A program made the translations under genes and the position numbers. DNA of 40,996 nt from Patescibacteria group bacterium (lineage in GTDB: Bacteria > Patescibacteriota > Patescibacteriia > Patescibacteriales > UBA12465): NCBI GenBank assembly GCA_027858435.1, contig JAQICS010000057.1, positions 1 to 40,996 on the forward strand. The letters are read 5' to 3'. Every line of letters begins with the position of its first letter. The first letter of the stretch is position 1. Positions 27,377 through 38,695 of the stretch are shown in pieces. The notes beneath the pieces were generated by a model. That model was not told where the DNA came from. It searched no databases and saw nothing but the letters and a program-made list of their open reading frames with translations.

Positions 27377-27494
27377 GTTCTGGCGGTGACCTACTTTCCC
27401 AGGGCTCAGGCCCAAGTATCATCGGTGCTGGAAGGCTTGACTTCTGAGTTCGGTAAGGGATCAGGTATGACCCTTCCGCTCAAACCACCAGAAC
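27377..27494 (-). rRNA. rrf: 5S ribosomal RNA
   Basis: Minus strand TTCTGGTGGTTTGAGCGGAAGGGTCATACCTGATCCC...CCGAACTCAGAAGTCAAGCC...; terminal helix extended by flanking ACACCATTG/CAATGGTGT. Confidence 0.93.
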
Positions 27495-27583
27495 AATGGT
27501 GTCTTTTACGTTTATTTCCGTAAAAAACTGAATGTTAAAATATTTCCATTTTTATTCTATAAAAACAAAAGTGTGAGAAAATC

Positions 27584-30522
<2,939 letters not shown>

Positions 30523-30718
30523 GATTTTCTCACGCTTTTATTTTTATACGGTTAATACAAAAATGCGTAAAGGTATTTTCTTTTTACAGCTTTTTTGTTT
30601 CCGGACGAAAAGTTTGGAAACAAAAATAAAAATACCTAACTAATATTTTAATTTAATAAAAATTTTGATGTCTTTACTCTAACATTCAGTTGTTAAGGAA
30701 CAAAAGAGGCGTTAAAAA

Positions 30719-30736
30719 AACCGCTTCGTGGCGGTT
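30719..30736 (-). terminator. intrinsic-terminator-like hairpin in the 23S leader
   Basis: Minus strand AACCGC-cacgaa-GCGGTT followed by TTTTT. Confidence 0.6.
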
Positions 30737-30846
30737 CTAAATAAGTGCAAAAAATAGCATCAATTAGAATCGCTTTTTAACATGGTTTTTTATTATCTTG
30801 TTCATATTTTATATAGGCAAAATATTACCTCTTTAAACTGCTACCT

Positions 30847-30874
30847 ATTATAATGATTTTAAAAATAATGTCAA
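30847..30874 (-). promoter_or_regulatory. consensus promoter upstream of 23S rRNA
   Basis: Minus strand TTGACA (30869-30874), 16-nt spacer, TATAAT (30847-30852). Confidence 0.75.
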
Positions 30875-30890
30875 GCCCTTTAAAATCAAA

Positions 30891-30920
30891 TAAAAACAAG
30901 CTTTTTAAAGTGCTTGTTTT
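30891..30920 (-). terminator. intrinsic terminator downstream of pilT
   Basis: AAAACAAGC (30893-30901)/GCTTGTTTT (30912-30920), T-rich on minus strand. Confidence 0.65.
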
Positions 30921-30948
30921 TAAGTATATTTGATAGTTTATTTTTATT

Positions 30949-32004
30949 TTATTTTTCTAACATTTTAGGATCTTCCATTTGATTTTCCGCTGTTTTCTTT
31001 TCTATAATTCCTTTCTCATATAATTCTTTAATGTGTCTATCAAGCGTTATCATTCCAATTGAAGAATTTGTTTCAATTGTACTTTTTATCTGAGCAATTT
31101 TTCCTTCTCTAATTAAATTAGCAATTGCTTGATTTTTAATTAATATTTCTCTAGCAGCAATTCTTCCTCCTCCTTTTTTAGATAATAATCTTTGAGAAAT
31201 TACCGCCGTCAAAACACCAGATAACTGTGACCTTATTTGGCTCTGTTGATGAGGAGGAAAAATATCAATTATCCTATCAATAGTTTGAGCTGAATTATAG
31301 GTATGTAGAGTAGCTAGAACTAGGTGTCCAGTTTCCGCTAATGTAACGGCGGAAGATATTGTTTCCAAATCTCTCATTTCTCCTAACATAATAATATCAG
31401 GGTCTTGTCTTAAAACGTGTTTTAAGCCAGATGAAAAACTATTCATATCCATACCTAATTGACGTTGTGATATTATACTTTTTTCTGGATTAAAAATATA
31501 TTCAATTGGATCTTCTAAAGTTATTATATTAGCTCCTCTATTATTGTTAATATAATTTATCATAGACGCTAGTGTGGTTGACTTACCACAACCAGTTGGA
31601 CCAGTAACTAAAATAAAACCTTGAGGAAGATTTAATAAATCTTTAACAACTTTAGGCATACCGATTTCATCAAGAGTGGGAATATACTCATTAATCACCC
31701 TAGCCACAATTGCAATATTTTCTCTTTCAAAAGAAAAGTTAATCCTAAAACGATAATCATTTATGGTATAGGCGATATCATAATCTTTTTTCTCTAGAAA
31801 TATTTTATATTGCTCGTCAGTTAAAATATTTTTTGTATATTTTTCTAAATCACTTTCACTCAATTCTTTGTCTTCATATTCAGAAATTTCTGAAAGATGA
31901 TAAAGTTTTCCATCAATTCTAAAAATAGGTTCTTGATCAAATTTTAAGTGAATATCTGAAGCTTTTTTTTCTCCAGCAATTGTATATAGTTCTTTTAAAG
32001 TCAT
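30949..32004 (-). CDS. pilT: type IV pilus twitching motility ATPase PilT
   Basis: ASDIHLKFDQEPIFRIDGKL, LVTGPTGCGKSTTLASMINYIN, LGEMRDLETISSAVTLAETGHLVLATLHTYNSAQTIDRIID. Confidence 0.96.
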   Translation of the reverse strand: MTLKELYTIAGEKKASDIHLKFDQEPIFRIDGKLYHLSEISEYEDKELSESDLEKYTKNILTDEQYKIFLEKKDYDIAYTINDYRFRINFSFERENIAIVARVINEYIPTLDEIGMPKVVKDLLNLPQGFILVTGPTGCGKSTTLASMINYINNNRGANIITLEDPIEYIFNPEKSIISQRQLGMDMNSFSSGLKHVLRQDPDIIMLGEMRDLETISSAVTLAETGHLVLATLHTYNSAQTIDRIIDIFPPHQQSQIRSQLSGVLTAVISQRLLSKKGGGRIAAREILIKNQAIANLIREGKIAQIKSTIETNSSIGMITLDRHIKELYEKGIIEKKTAENQMEDPKMLEK

Positions 32005-32008
32005 ATTT

Positions 32009-32713
32009 TTATTTATCCCAAGATAATTTTTTTATACCGTTAATAGCCGCTGCTACTTGTCCTTCTTGTTTAGAAAAACCAATTCCTTTGGAGATTAATT
32101 TTTTATCTAAATATAGTCCAATTGTAAATTTTTTGGCATGATCTGGACCACTTTCTTCAATTATTTCATAATGAGGTGTAACCCCTTCTTTTTCCTGAGC
32201 TTTTTCTTGAAAGTATGATTTAGGGTCTAAATATATTTCATTAGCTAAAACCTCATCTAAGCGACTAACTATGTTTTTTAAAACAAATTTTTTAGCTTCT
32301 TTTATTCCTCTATCTAAATAAATAGCTCCGATAATAGCCTCAACCGCATCAGCTAAAATATACTGACGTGATTTTTTGTTTTTATCTTTCGCTTCACCTT
32401 TAGAAAGATAAAGATATTTTTCAATTTCCAGCTCTGGAGTAATTTCATAGAGTATCTTTGAATTAACAAGTGAAGCTCTCCAATTAGTTAGATCTCCTTC
32501 TGGAGTATCTGGAAATTCATTGTATAAGTATTCTGTTACAATTATTTCTAAAACAGCATCCCCTAAAAATTCCAGTCTTTCATTGTGACCGATTTTAAAA
32601 TCAGGATGCTCATTTAGATAAGAACGATGGACCAACGCCTGTTTTAACAGAAGCTCGTCCTTAAACCTTATCCCAAGCTTATCTTGTAAAGCTTGTAAAT
32701 CTTTTTTATTCAT
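32009..32713 (-). CDS. rnc: ribonuclease III
   Basis: HNERLEFLGDAVLEIIVTEYLY, ILADAVEAIIGAIYLD, C-terminal dsRBD. Confidence 0.97.
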   Translation of the reverse strand: MNKKDLQALQDKLGIRFKDELLLKQALVHRSYLNEHPDFKIGHNERLEFLGDAVLEIIVTEYLYNEFPDTPEGDLTNWRASLVNSKILYEITPELEIEKYLYLSKGEAKDKNKKSRQYILADAVEAIIGAIYLDRGIKEAKKFVLKNIVSRLDEVLANEIYLDPKSYFQEKAQEKEGVTPHYEIIEESGPDHAKKFTIGLYLDKKLISKGIGFSKQEGQVAAAINGIKKLSWDK

Positions 32714-32760
32714 ATTAAATTTTAAAAAATTAATTAATTTTTAATTTTTTTATTTTTTAC

Positions 32761-33258
32761 CTATTTATTTGTGTCTTCTTTAATTTCTTCTTTCTTTTCT
32801 TCTTCTTTATTTTTTCCTTTTTCATCCTTATTATCTCTATTTTGAATCTCTGGTTTATCGTTATATAGAGCTCCTAAAACTCCATTAACAAATTTACCAG
32901 ATGAATTACCACCAAAACTCTTAGCAACCTCAATTGCTTCGTTTATTGAAACACGTGGTGGAGTTTCGGTGTATAAAAGCTCATACATTCCTAGTCTTAA
33001 AATATTTCTATCAACTGCAGTTATTTGATCAAGAGGCCATTCAGTTGCATATTTTACAATATATGAATCTATTTCATCTATTTTTTCTTTAACACCAAAC
33101 ACTAAGTCACGCACAAAACCCCCATCATCAAAATGTGGAGCAAAGTACGAAAAATTATCAGCTATAATATTCTCAATATCACCATCTTTCCGACCGTTAA
33201 AATCCCAAGCAAATAAGGTTTGTAAAGCGATTGTTCTTGATAAGTGACGATTGGACAT
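32761..33258 (-). CDS. nusB: transcription antitermination factor NusB
   Basis: [61 protein letters not shown]. Confidence 0.93.
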   Translation of the reverse strand: MSNRHLSRTIALQTLFAWDFNGRKDGDIENIIADNFSYFAPHFDDGGFVRDLVFGVKEKIDEIDSYIVKYATEWPLDQITAVDRNILRLGMYELLYTETPPRVSINEAIEVAKSFGGNSSGKFVNGVLGALYNDKPEIQNRDNKDEKGKNKEEEKKEEIKEDTNK

Positions 33259-33263
33259 ATTGC

Positions 33264-33467
33264 TTATTTAGTTTTTTTAGTTGTTGATTTAAGTTCTTTC
33301 TTTTCTACCTCTCTTCCTTTGTAGAATCCGCATTCTGAACAAGCAGTGTGAGGTTTAATAGCGCTACCGCATTTAGGGCACTTATTTAAAGTGTTTTTCT
33401 TAAGAGCTAAATGAGCTCTTCCCATATGGGTTTTGCTGTGTGTTTTTTGTTTTTTTGGATGTGGCAT
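33264..33467 (-). CDS. rpmF: 50S ribosomal protein L32
   Basis: [22 protein letters not shown], zinc-ribbon [25 protein letters not shown]. Confidence 0.93.
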   Translation of the reverse strand: MPHPKKQKTHSKTHMGRAHLALKKNTLNKCPKCGSAIKPHTACSECGFYKGREVEKKELKSTTKKTK

Positions 33468-33557
33468 ATATTTTTTATAATTCTGTCATATGTAGTATAA
33501 CCAATTATACCTTTTAGTCAATATTAACAGTTTTTATTATTTTATATTTTATATTAA

Positions 33558-35459
33558 TTATTCTTTATTTTCTTCTTTTTCCTCGCTTTCACTTTCCTCT
33601 TTTTCTGAATTATCTTCAGCTTTTTCATTCTCGTTTCCAGGTTTTGGACCAATAATCTTTTCAAAAACTTCTTTTTCAATAGTTTCTTTATCAAGTAGTT
33701 CTTTAACAATTTTTTCTAAAGATTCTTTTTCAGATCTAATTATATCCAATGCTTTTTCTTGACCTTTTTCAATAAGTGAAGAAATTTCTTCATCAATCTT
33801 TTCAGCTACTTTTTCACTATAATCTCTTTGTTCGTGGATTTCTTTTCCTAAAAATATCATTTCATCCTTTGCACCATATGTTCTTGGTCCTAAATTTTTG
33901 CTCATTCCGTAATCAGTGATTAAGTGTCTAGCAATAGCGGTAGCTCTTCTTAGATCAGAGGTTGCACCTGTTGTTACTTCACCAAATATTTCTCTTTCTA
34001 CAGTATGGCCAGCTAAAAGAACTGCAATTTCTGAAGTAAATTCTGAACGTGAATGCATGTGCCTATCTTCAGATGGCACCTTTAAAGTGTAGCCACCAGC
34101 TGAGCCACGAGCAATTATGGACACCTTGTGGACAGGATCAGCTCCAGGGATAAAGTGAGAAACAATAGCGTGAGCAGCTTCGTGATAGGCAGTAATTTTC
34201 TTTTCTTTGTCGTTTATCACCCTGCTTCTTCTCTCAGGTCCCATCATAACTTTTTCGATTGCTTCTAAAAGATCTTCATTTTTTATCTTTTTTCTTCCAT
34301 TTCTAGCAGCAAGTATTGCACCCTCATTTAGAATATTGGCTAAATCTGCACCAGCTAAACCTGGAGTTCTTTCAGCAATTGTTTTTAAGCTAACATTTTC
34401 ATCAAATGGTTTCATGTTACTGTGAACCTTTAAAATTGATTCTCTGTCTTTTAAATCAGGCATTTCAATAACCACTCTTCTATCAAATCTTCCTGGTCGA
34501 AGTAGTGCTGGGTCTAAAACATCTGGTCTGTTAGTAGCCGCAATTACTATCACATTTTGATTTGGCTCAAATCCATCCATCTCAACTAGTATTTGATTTA
34601 ATGTTTGTTCTCTTTCATCATGACTACCTCCAAGTCCAGCCCCTCTTTTTCTACCAACAGCATCAATTTCATCAACAAAAATAATACAAGGAGCAGTCTT
34701 TTTAGCCTTTTCAAATAATGATCTAACACGAGAAGCACCAACACCAACAAACATTTCCACAAACTCAGAACCTGACATATGGAAAAATGGTACTTCTGCT
34801 TCACCAGCTACTGATCTAGCCAGTAATGTCTTACCAGTTCCCGGTGAACCTAAAAGCAAGACACCTCTAGGTATTTTAGCACCCAAGTCTTTAAACTTCT
34901 TGGGATATTTTAGAAAGTCTACAACTTCTTTTAATTCTTCTTTAGCTTCTTTAGCGCCAGCTACATCTTTAAAGGTAGGCTTTTCTTTTCCATCTACTTT
35001 AAAACTTTTAGCTGAACTTTGACCAAAACTCATGGCTTTAGAATTAGCACCTTGAACACCTCTCATCATGAAAAATATAATCAGACCGAATAGAAGGAAA
35101 GGAATAATGAATGGTAATAAAGTTGTTAACCATAGATCCCAACCACTTTTTTCTTTAATAGAGATATCTACTTGTCTTAATTTTTCTTGATCAACAGAAA
35201 AGTTACTCATTAAATCAGAAAATGACTCACCCACTTCTTTTTTAACTATTTCTTGTCCACCTTCCTTTAAATCAACTAAAATCTCATTTTCCTCAACTGT
35301 TATTTGTGAAATTTTTTCATTTTCTATTCTAGATATTAGTGCATTTACTCCAACTTCAGTTGGCTCTTCGCTTTTATTTTCAAAAAAATATGTAAAAACA
35401 GATGTTAGGAGTAAGAAAACTACTATTAAAATTAGAAAATTTCTAAATAAATTCTTCAT
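33558..35459 (-). CDS. ftsH: ATP-dependent zinc metalloprotease FtsH
   Basis: N-terminal [42 protein letters not shown]. Confidence 0.98.
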   Translation of the reverse strand: MKNLFRNFLILIVVFLLLTSVFTYFFENKSEEPTEVGVNALISRIENEKISQITVEENEILVDLKEGGQEIVKKEVGESFSDLMSNFSVDQEKLRQVDISIKEKSGWDLWLTTLLPFIIPFLLFGLIIFFMMRGVQGANSKAMSFGQSSAKSFKVDGKEKPTFKDVAGAKEAKEELKEVVDFLKYPKKFKDLGAKIPRGVLLLGSPGTGKTLLARSVAGEAEVPFFHMSGSEFVEMFVGVGASRVRSLFEKAKKTAPCIIFVDEIDAVGRKRGAGLGGSHDEREQTLNQILVEMDGFEPNQNVIVIAATNRPDVLDPALLRPGRFDRRVVIEMPDLKDRESILKVHSNMKPFDENVSLKTIAERTPGLAGADLANILNEGAILAARNGRKKIKNEDLLEAIEKVMMGPERRSRVINDKEKKITAYHEAAHAIVSHFIPGADPVHKVSIIARGSAGGYTLKVPSEDRHMHSRSEFTSEIAVLLAGHTVEREIFGEVTTGATSDLRRATAIARHLITDYGMSKNLGPRTYGAKDEMIFLGKEIHEQRDYSEKVAEKIDEEISSLIEKGQEKALDIIRSEKESLEKIVKELLDKETIEKEVFEKIIGPKPGNENEKAEDNSEKEESESEEKEENKE

Positions 35460-35514
35460 TGTTTAATTTTTATTAATTATAATTATATTATAAAGGTAAA
35501 AGGCAGTTTTGGCA

Positions 35515-35549
35515 ATTTAAAAAAACCTTGTTTTAAACAAGGCTTTTTT
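35515..35549 (-). terminator. intrinsic terminator downstream of rpsA
   Basis: CCTTGTTT (35526-35533)/AAACAAGG (35535-35542), T run on minus strand. Confidence 0.7.
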
Positions 35550-35557
35550 AAATATCT

Positions 35558-36763
35558 TTATTTTTTCTCTTCCTTCTCTTCTGTATCTTCTTTATCTTCT
35601 TCCGTTTCTTCTTTTTCCTCTTCCTTATCTTCTTTATCTTCTACCTTGCCTTCTTTCTTTTCTTTTTTTGGCTTATCACTTATCGGCTTTAAACCTAAGC
35701 GATGTTCTTCTGGTGAAATACTGACAATTTCAAATTCTTTTTCTTCATCTACTTGATATGCTTCAGAAATCTTTTCCTTAGAATCAAGTCCTAATTGACT
35801 GATATGAGCTAGACCATGAATTTCTTCATCAAGTTTAACAAATAGTCCAAATGGATTAATCTTTAAAATTGTTCCATTAATAGTTTGTCCAACCTTATAT
35901 TTTGAACTAGCTTCAAGCCACGGATCTTCCATTAATTTTTTAGCACTTAAGAAAACTTTAGCACCATCAATTGAAATGATTTCCGCTTTAATACCGTCAC
36001 CAACTTTAAATAATTCATTTGGAGAATCAATTCTTTGCCAAGCTAATTCAGAAATATGAATTAAGCCTTCAATGTTTTCACCAAAAGTAACGAAGACACC
36101 GAAATTAGTAATCGCAGTGATTCTACCATCAACTTGAGTACCTATTTTATATTTATCAAGAGCTGGTTTTTGTTTTTTATTCCAAACATCTTTCTCAGAG
36201 AAAATAATCTTTCCTTCTTCTTCATCTAAGGTAATAACCATTACTTCAAATTCAGTACCTACAAATGATTTTAATTTTTCTAATATTTTTCCTTTATCAC
36301 CACCTGATACACGTGGGTAGTTTTCAGGAGCTAATTGAGAAACTGGTAGGAATCCATCAATTTGACAATAACGACTGATAAGACCACCTTTATTAGCGTC
36401 ACTAATCTTAACTGTAATAGTTTCTTTATTTTTATGAGCATCTCTTAACTCATTCCATGCTTTTTCTTGTCCAACTAATTTAAATGATAACTCAAGTTCT
36501 CCATTTTCATTCTCAGTATCAATAACTGCTGCTTCAATTTCATCACCAGGCTTTAATTCTCCATATTCAGGAACCTCATTATATAATTCTGGTCCACGAA
36601 CTACTCCCATTAAAATACCATTGATATCTAATTTTACTTCTGATTTAGAAGCTGAAACTACACGACCCTTAATAATATCTCCTACTTGAGGAATTTTAAT
36701 ATCGTCGTTTTCTAACATTTTTTCAAAATCAATATCGTGATTTTGATCTTTATTATTTTCCAT
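35558..36763 (-). CDS. rpsA: 30S ribosomal protein S1 (four S1 repeats) with K/E-rich tail
   Basis: Repeats GDIIKGRVVSASKSEVKLDI, GTQVDGRITAITNFGVFVTFGENIEGLIHISEL, GQTINGTILKINPFGLFVKLDEEIHGLAHISQL. Confidence 0.95.
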   Translation of the reverse strand: MENNKDQNHDIDFEKMLENDDIKIPQVGDIIKGRVVSASKSEVKLDINGILMGVVRGPELYNEVPEYGELKPGDEIEAAVIDTENENGELELSFKLVGQEKAWNELRDAHKNKETITVKISDANKGGLISRYCQIDGFLPVSQLAPENYPRVSGGDKGKILEKLKSFVGTEFEVMVITLDEEEGKIIFSEKDVWNKKQKPALDKYKIGTQVDGRITAITNFGVFVTFGENIEGLIHISELAWQRIDSPNELFKVGDGIKAEIISIDGAKVFLSAKKLMEDPWLEASSKYKVGQTINGTILKINPFGLFVKLDEEIHGLAHISQLGLDSKEKISEAYQVDEEKEFEIVSISPEEHRLGLKPISDKPKKEKKEGKVEDKEDKEEEKEETEEDKEDTEEKEEKK

Positions 36764-36771
36764 ATTATTTT

Positions 36772-36851
36772 AGCTCAATTCTTTTTTTCCAATAAAAAAC
36801 TGAGCTTAACCCCGTCTAAACGAAGCTCTTTGGCTGCCTTCACTCCAAAGA
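36772..36851 (-). promoter_or_regulatory. structured rpsA leader (two candidate hairpins)
   Basis: TCTTTGG (36827-36833)/CCAAAGA (36845-36851); AGCTCA (36772-36777)/TGAGCT (36801-36806). Confidence 0.4.
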
Positions 36852-36884
36852 TTTAATTATAGGCATTTATTAATTTGTTTATAT

Positions 36885-36913
36885 ATTCTAATAGATATAT
36901 TGTTAATTGTCAA
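36885..36913 (-). promoter_or_regulatory. sigma70-type promoter of rpsA
   Basis: Minus strand TTGACA (36908-36913), 17-nt spacer, TAGAAT (36885-36890). Confidence 0.65.
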
Positions 36914-36914
36914 C

Positions 36915-36937
36915 TATGTTCCATAGCTTGAACATTA
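36915..36937. repeat. 23-bp dispersed imperfect palindrome, copy 2
   Basis: TATGTTCCATAGCTTGAACATTA, identical to 16006-16028. Confidence 0.95.
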
Positions 36938-36973
36938 AAAAAAGAAAAAAGGTCACTTCCGAAGATAGTGACC
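36938..36973 (-). terminator. intrinsic terminator with UUCG tetraloop
   Basis: Minus strand GGTCACT-a-TC-TTCG-GA-AGTGACC then TTTTTTCTTTTTTT. Confidence 0.85.
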
Positions 36974-37183
36974 TTTAATAGTTTTAGATACCGCGTTTTT
37001 TTGCGCTTACGCACAGAGCTTCGGTTCTATAATTATTCTTCTCCATTTTCATTCCTTCGACAAATCTAGATCTTTATACCTTAGCTACTGTTCTGGGTAT
37101 TTTACCCTTTAACTTGGGACAATAAACTGCGCTGATTGATTTTAATTTTAGCCCAAGCTTTCTCTAAAACTACACTTTTTTAT
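36945..37183 (-). ncRNA. candidate structured non-coding RNA (about 240 nt), family not recognised
   Basis: Consensus promoter upstream, terminator downstream, no long ORF; 10-bp closing helix TAGTTTTAGA/TCTAAAACTA (37163-37172 with 36979-36988) and internal helices. Confidence 0.6.
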
Positions 37184-37189
37184 GTCTTA

Positions 37190-37217
37190 ATTATATCATA
37201 TAATCTTAATTTGTCAA
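37190..37217 (-). promoter_or_regulatory. consensus promoter of the candidate ncRNA
   Basis: Minus strand TTGACA (37212-37217), 16-nt spacer, TATAAT (37190-37195). Confidence 0.8.
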
Positions 37218-37225
37218 TGTATAAA

Positions 37226-38550
37226 GGGCTCTACGTTGAAAAGTGTGTATAGCTCCAGAGCAAAGCGAAGGGCAAAAGACCTAGAATAAGCTTCCTGACA
37301 TAAGTCTCCACATTCTTGAAGCCGAATGATTTTCTTTTGATTAATTTACACTTAGTATGAAGCCCTTCCGTGTAAGCGTTAGTAATCCGACATTTAAAAT
37401 AATTTAATATTTCTTGCTTCCAATGTGTCATGGTTCGACCCAATTCTTTGAGCTCATCTTCCTTAGAATTTCTTAACTCTGAAATTAATAATCCTATTTT
37501 CTCTTTAGCCTCGTTATATTTTGTCGCTCGGTAAAGTAACCGAACTCTTTCTTTAGCTAGGTAGGCCTCAAACAGTTCCGGAAACAGACTAAAATATTTA
37601 TTCATTTTGTCTTTATCGCTCTCCGTCAAATCTTCTCTATTTTTATTCAACTCTTTTTTAATCGGTATCGCCATTCTCCTAGCTGACTGCAAAGTAGTCC
37701 TAACTTTCTGTAGGTGCATGAGAGCGCAAGCCACCACATGATAGTGATCAATGACAATAACCGCCTTAGGAAAATTGGCTACTAGCAGCCGATAATGCTT
37801 ATTAGTCATATCCATCGCCACTCCCTTCACTTTAGCCCGTATTTCCGGGCTTAAACGCTTCAGGAAGCGTTCTAAATCAACTTGATGCTCTGAAGGAAGA
37901 ATGGTTAGTAGTTCTCTCAATTTTACTTCTGTAATTGTTAGTACCATATCTAACCCGCGAAAACTTTGGCCGTCCAGTCCCAAATATATCTCTTCTAATT
38001 CGGATAATCGTTTGACTTTCTCATCCAGTAATTTAAACGGATCAACATTATCATACAAACTATTTTTGAGCGCCTGATAGCCGATTTTATTTACCGTGCC
38101 TACTTCATTAAACGAATTCTTGGCCAAATAGCCTAACGACTGTTTAACGAAATTATCACTAACTCGAGAATATTTTTTAATGCTGGGCAATTCCTCGGAA
38201 AATACTTTCCGACATTTTAAACAAACCAATCTATCTCTTTTTATCTTTAGATAGATTAACTTTTCTTGAAAATGACTATGCTTTTTTAACCGATAATTAC
38301 CTTTGGCATGGCAAGATATTTTCAAACTTCCACAACCGGGGCACTTATTTTTATAACCTTTCTTTTTTCTTACTTTAACGATTAATTTTTGCTTTTTTGT
38401 TTCTTCCGTTGATTCTACTTTATAGCCTTGTATTTCTAGAAAATTTAGGATATTATTTTTCATAGAAGAGTTTTGTTAATTTTTAGCTTATATTCACTAA
38501 TATATTAACAAAATTCTTCTTTTTTATACACACTTTTCGACATAGAGCCC
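37226..38550 (-). mobile_element. ISL3-family insertion sequence, about 1325 bp
   Basis: TIRs GGGCTCTACGTTGAAAAGTGTGTATA (left) and GGGCTCTATGTCGAAAAGTGTGTATA (right, inverted), 24/26 identical, bracketing an intact transposase. Confidence 0.93.
37231..38463 (-). CDS. ISL3-family transposase
   Basis: N-terminal zinc finger (CPGC...CLKC), LGLDGQSFRG, GVAMDMTNKHYRLLVANFPKAVIVIDHYHVV, NAYTEGLHTKCKLIKRKSFGFKN. Confidence 0.95.
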   Translation of the reverse strand: MKNNILNFLEIQGYKVESTEETKKQKLIVKVRKKKGYKNKCPGCGSLKISCHAKGNYRLKKHSHFQEKLIYLKIKRDRLVCLKCRKVFSEELPSIKKYSRVSDNFVKQSLGYLAKNSFNEVGTVNKIGYQALKNSLYDNVDPFKLLDEKVKRLSELEEIYLGLDGQSFRGLDMVLTITEVKLRELLTILPSEHQVDLERFLKRLSPEIRAKVKGVAMDMTNKHYRLLVANFPKAVIVIDHYHVVACALMHLQKVRTTLQSARRMAIPIKKELNKNREDLTESDKDKMNKYFSLFPELFEAYLAKERVRLLYRATKYNEAKEKIGLLISELRNSKEDELKELGRTMTHWKQEILNYFKCRITNAYTEGLHTKCKLIKRKSFGFKNVETYVRKLILGLLPFALLWSYTHFST

Positions 38551-38558
38551 TAAATCTA

Positions 38559-38587
38559 TTGACAATATTATAAAAGTGTGATATATT
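38559..38587 (+). promoter_or_regulatory. promoter of the 38696-40885 gene pair
   Basis: TTGACA (38559-38564), 17-nt spacer, TATATT (38582-38587). Confidence 0.65.
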
Positions 38588-38695
38588 CTTATGAACACAA
38601 TGAGATACTTTTTTATCGTTTTGATGATAAAAAAGGCAGACGTATAGGGCAAAGGTAGCTCTTTAAAAACTGAATATAAACTATAAAAAATAGAT

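Noticed and set aside
36945-37183. Assignment of the candidate ncRNA to 6S, tmRNA, RNase P or SRP RNA
   Set aside because: No tRNA-like end with T arm (tmRNA), no GGAAGGAAGCAGCC-like SRP core, too short and lacking full conserved RNase P blocks, and branched rather than rod-like as in 6S; left unassigned.
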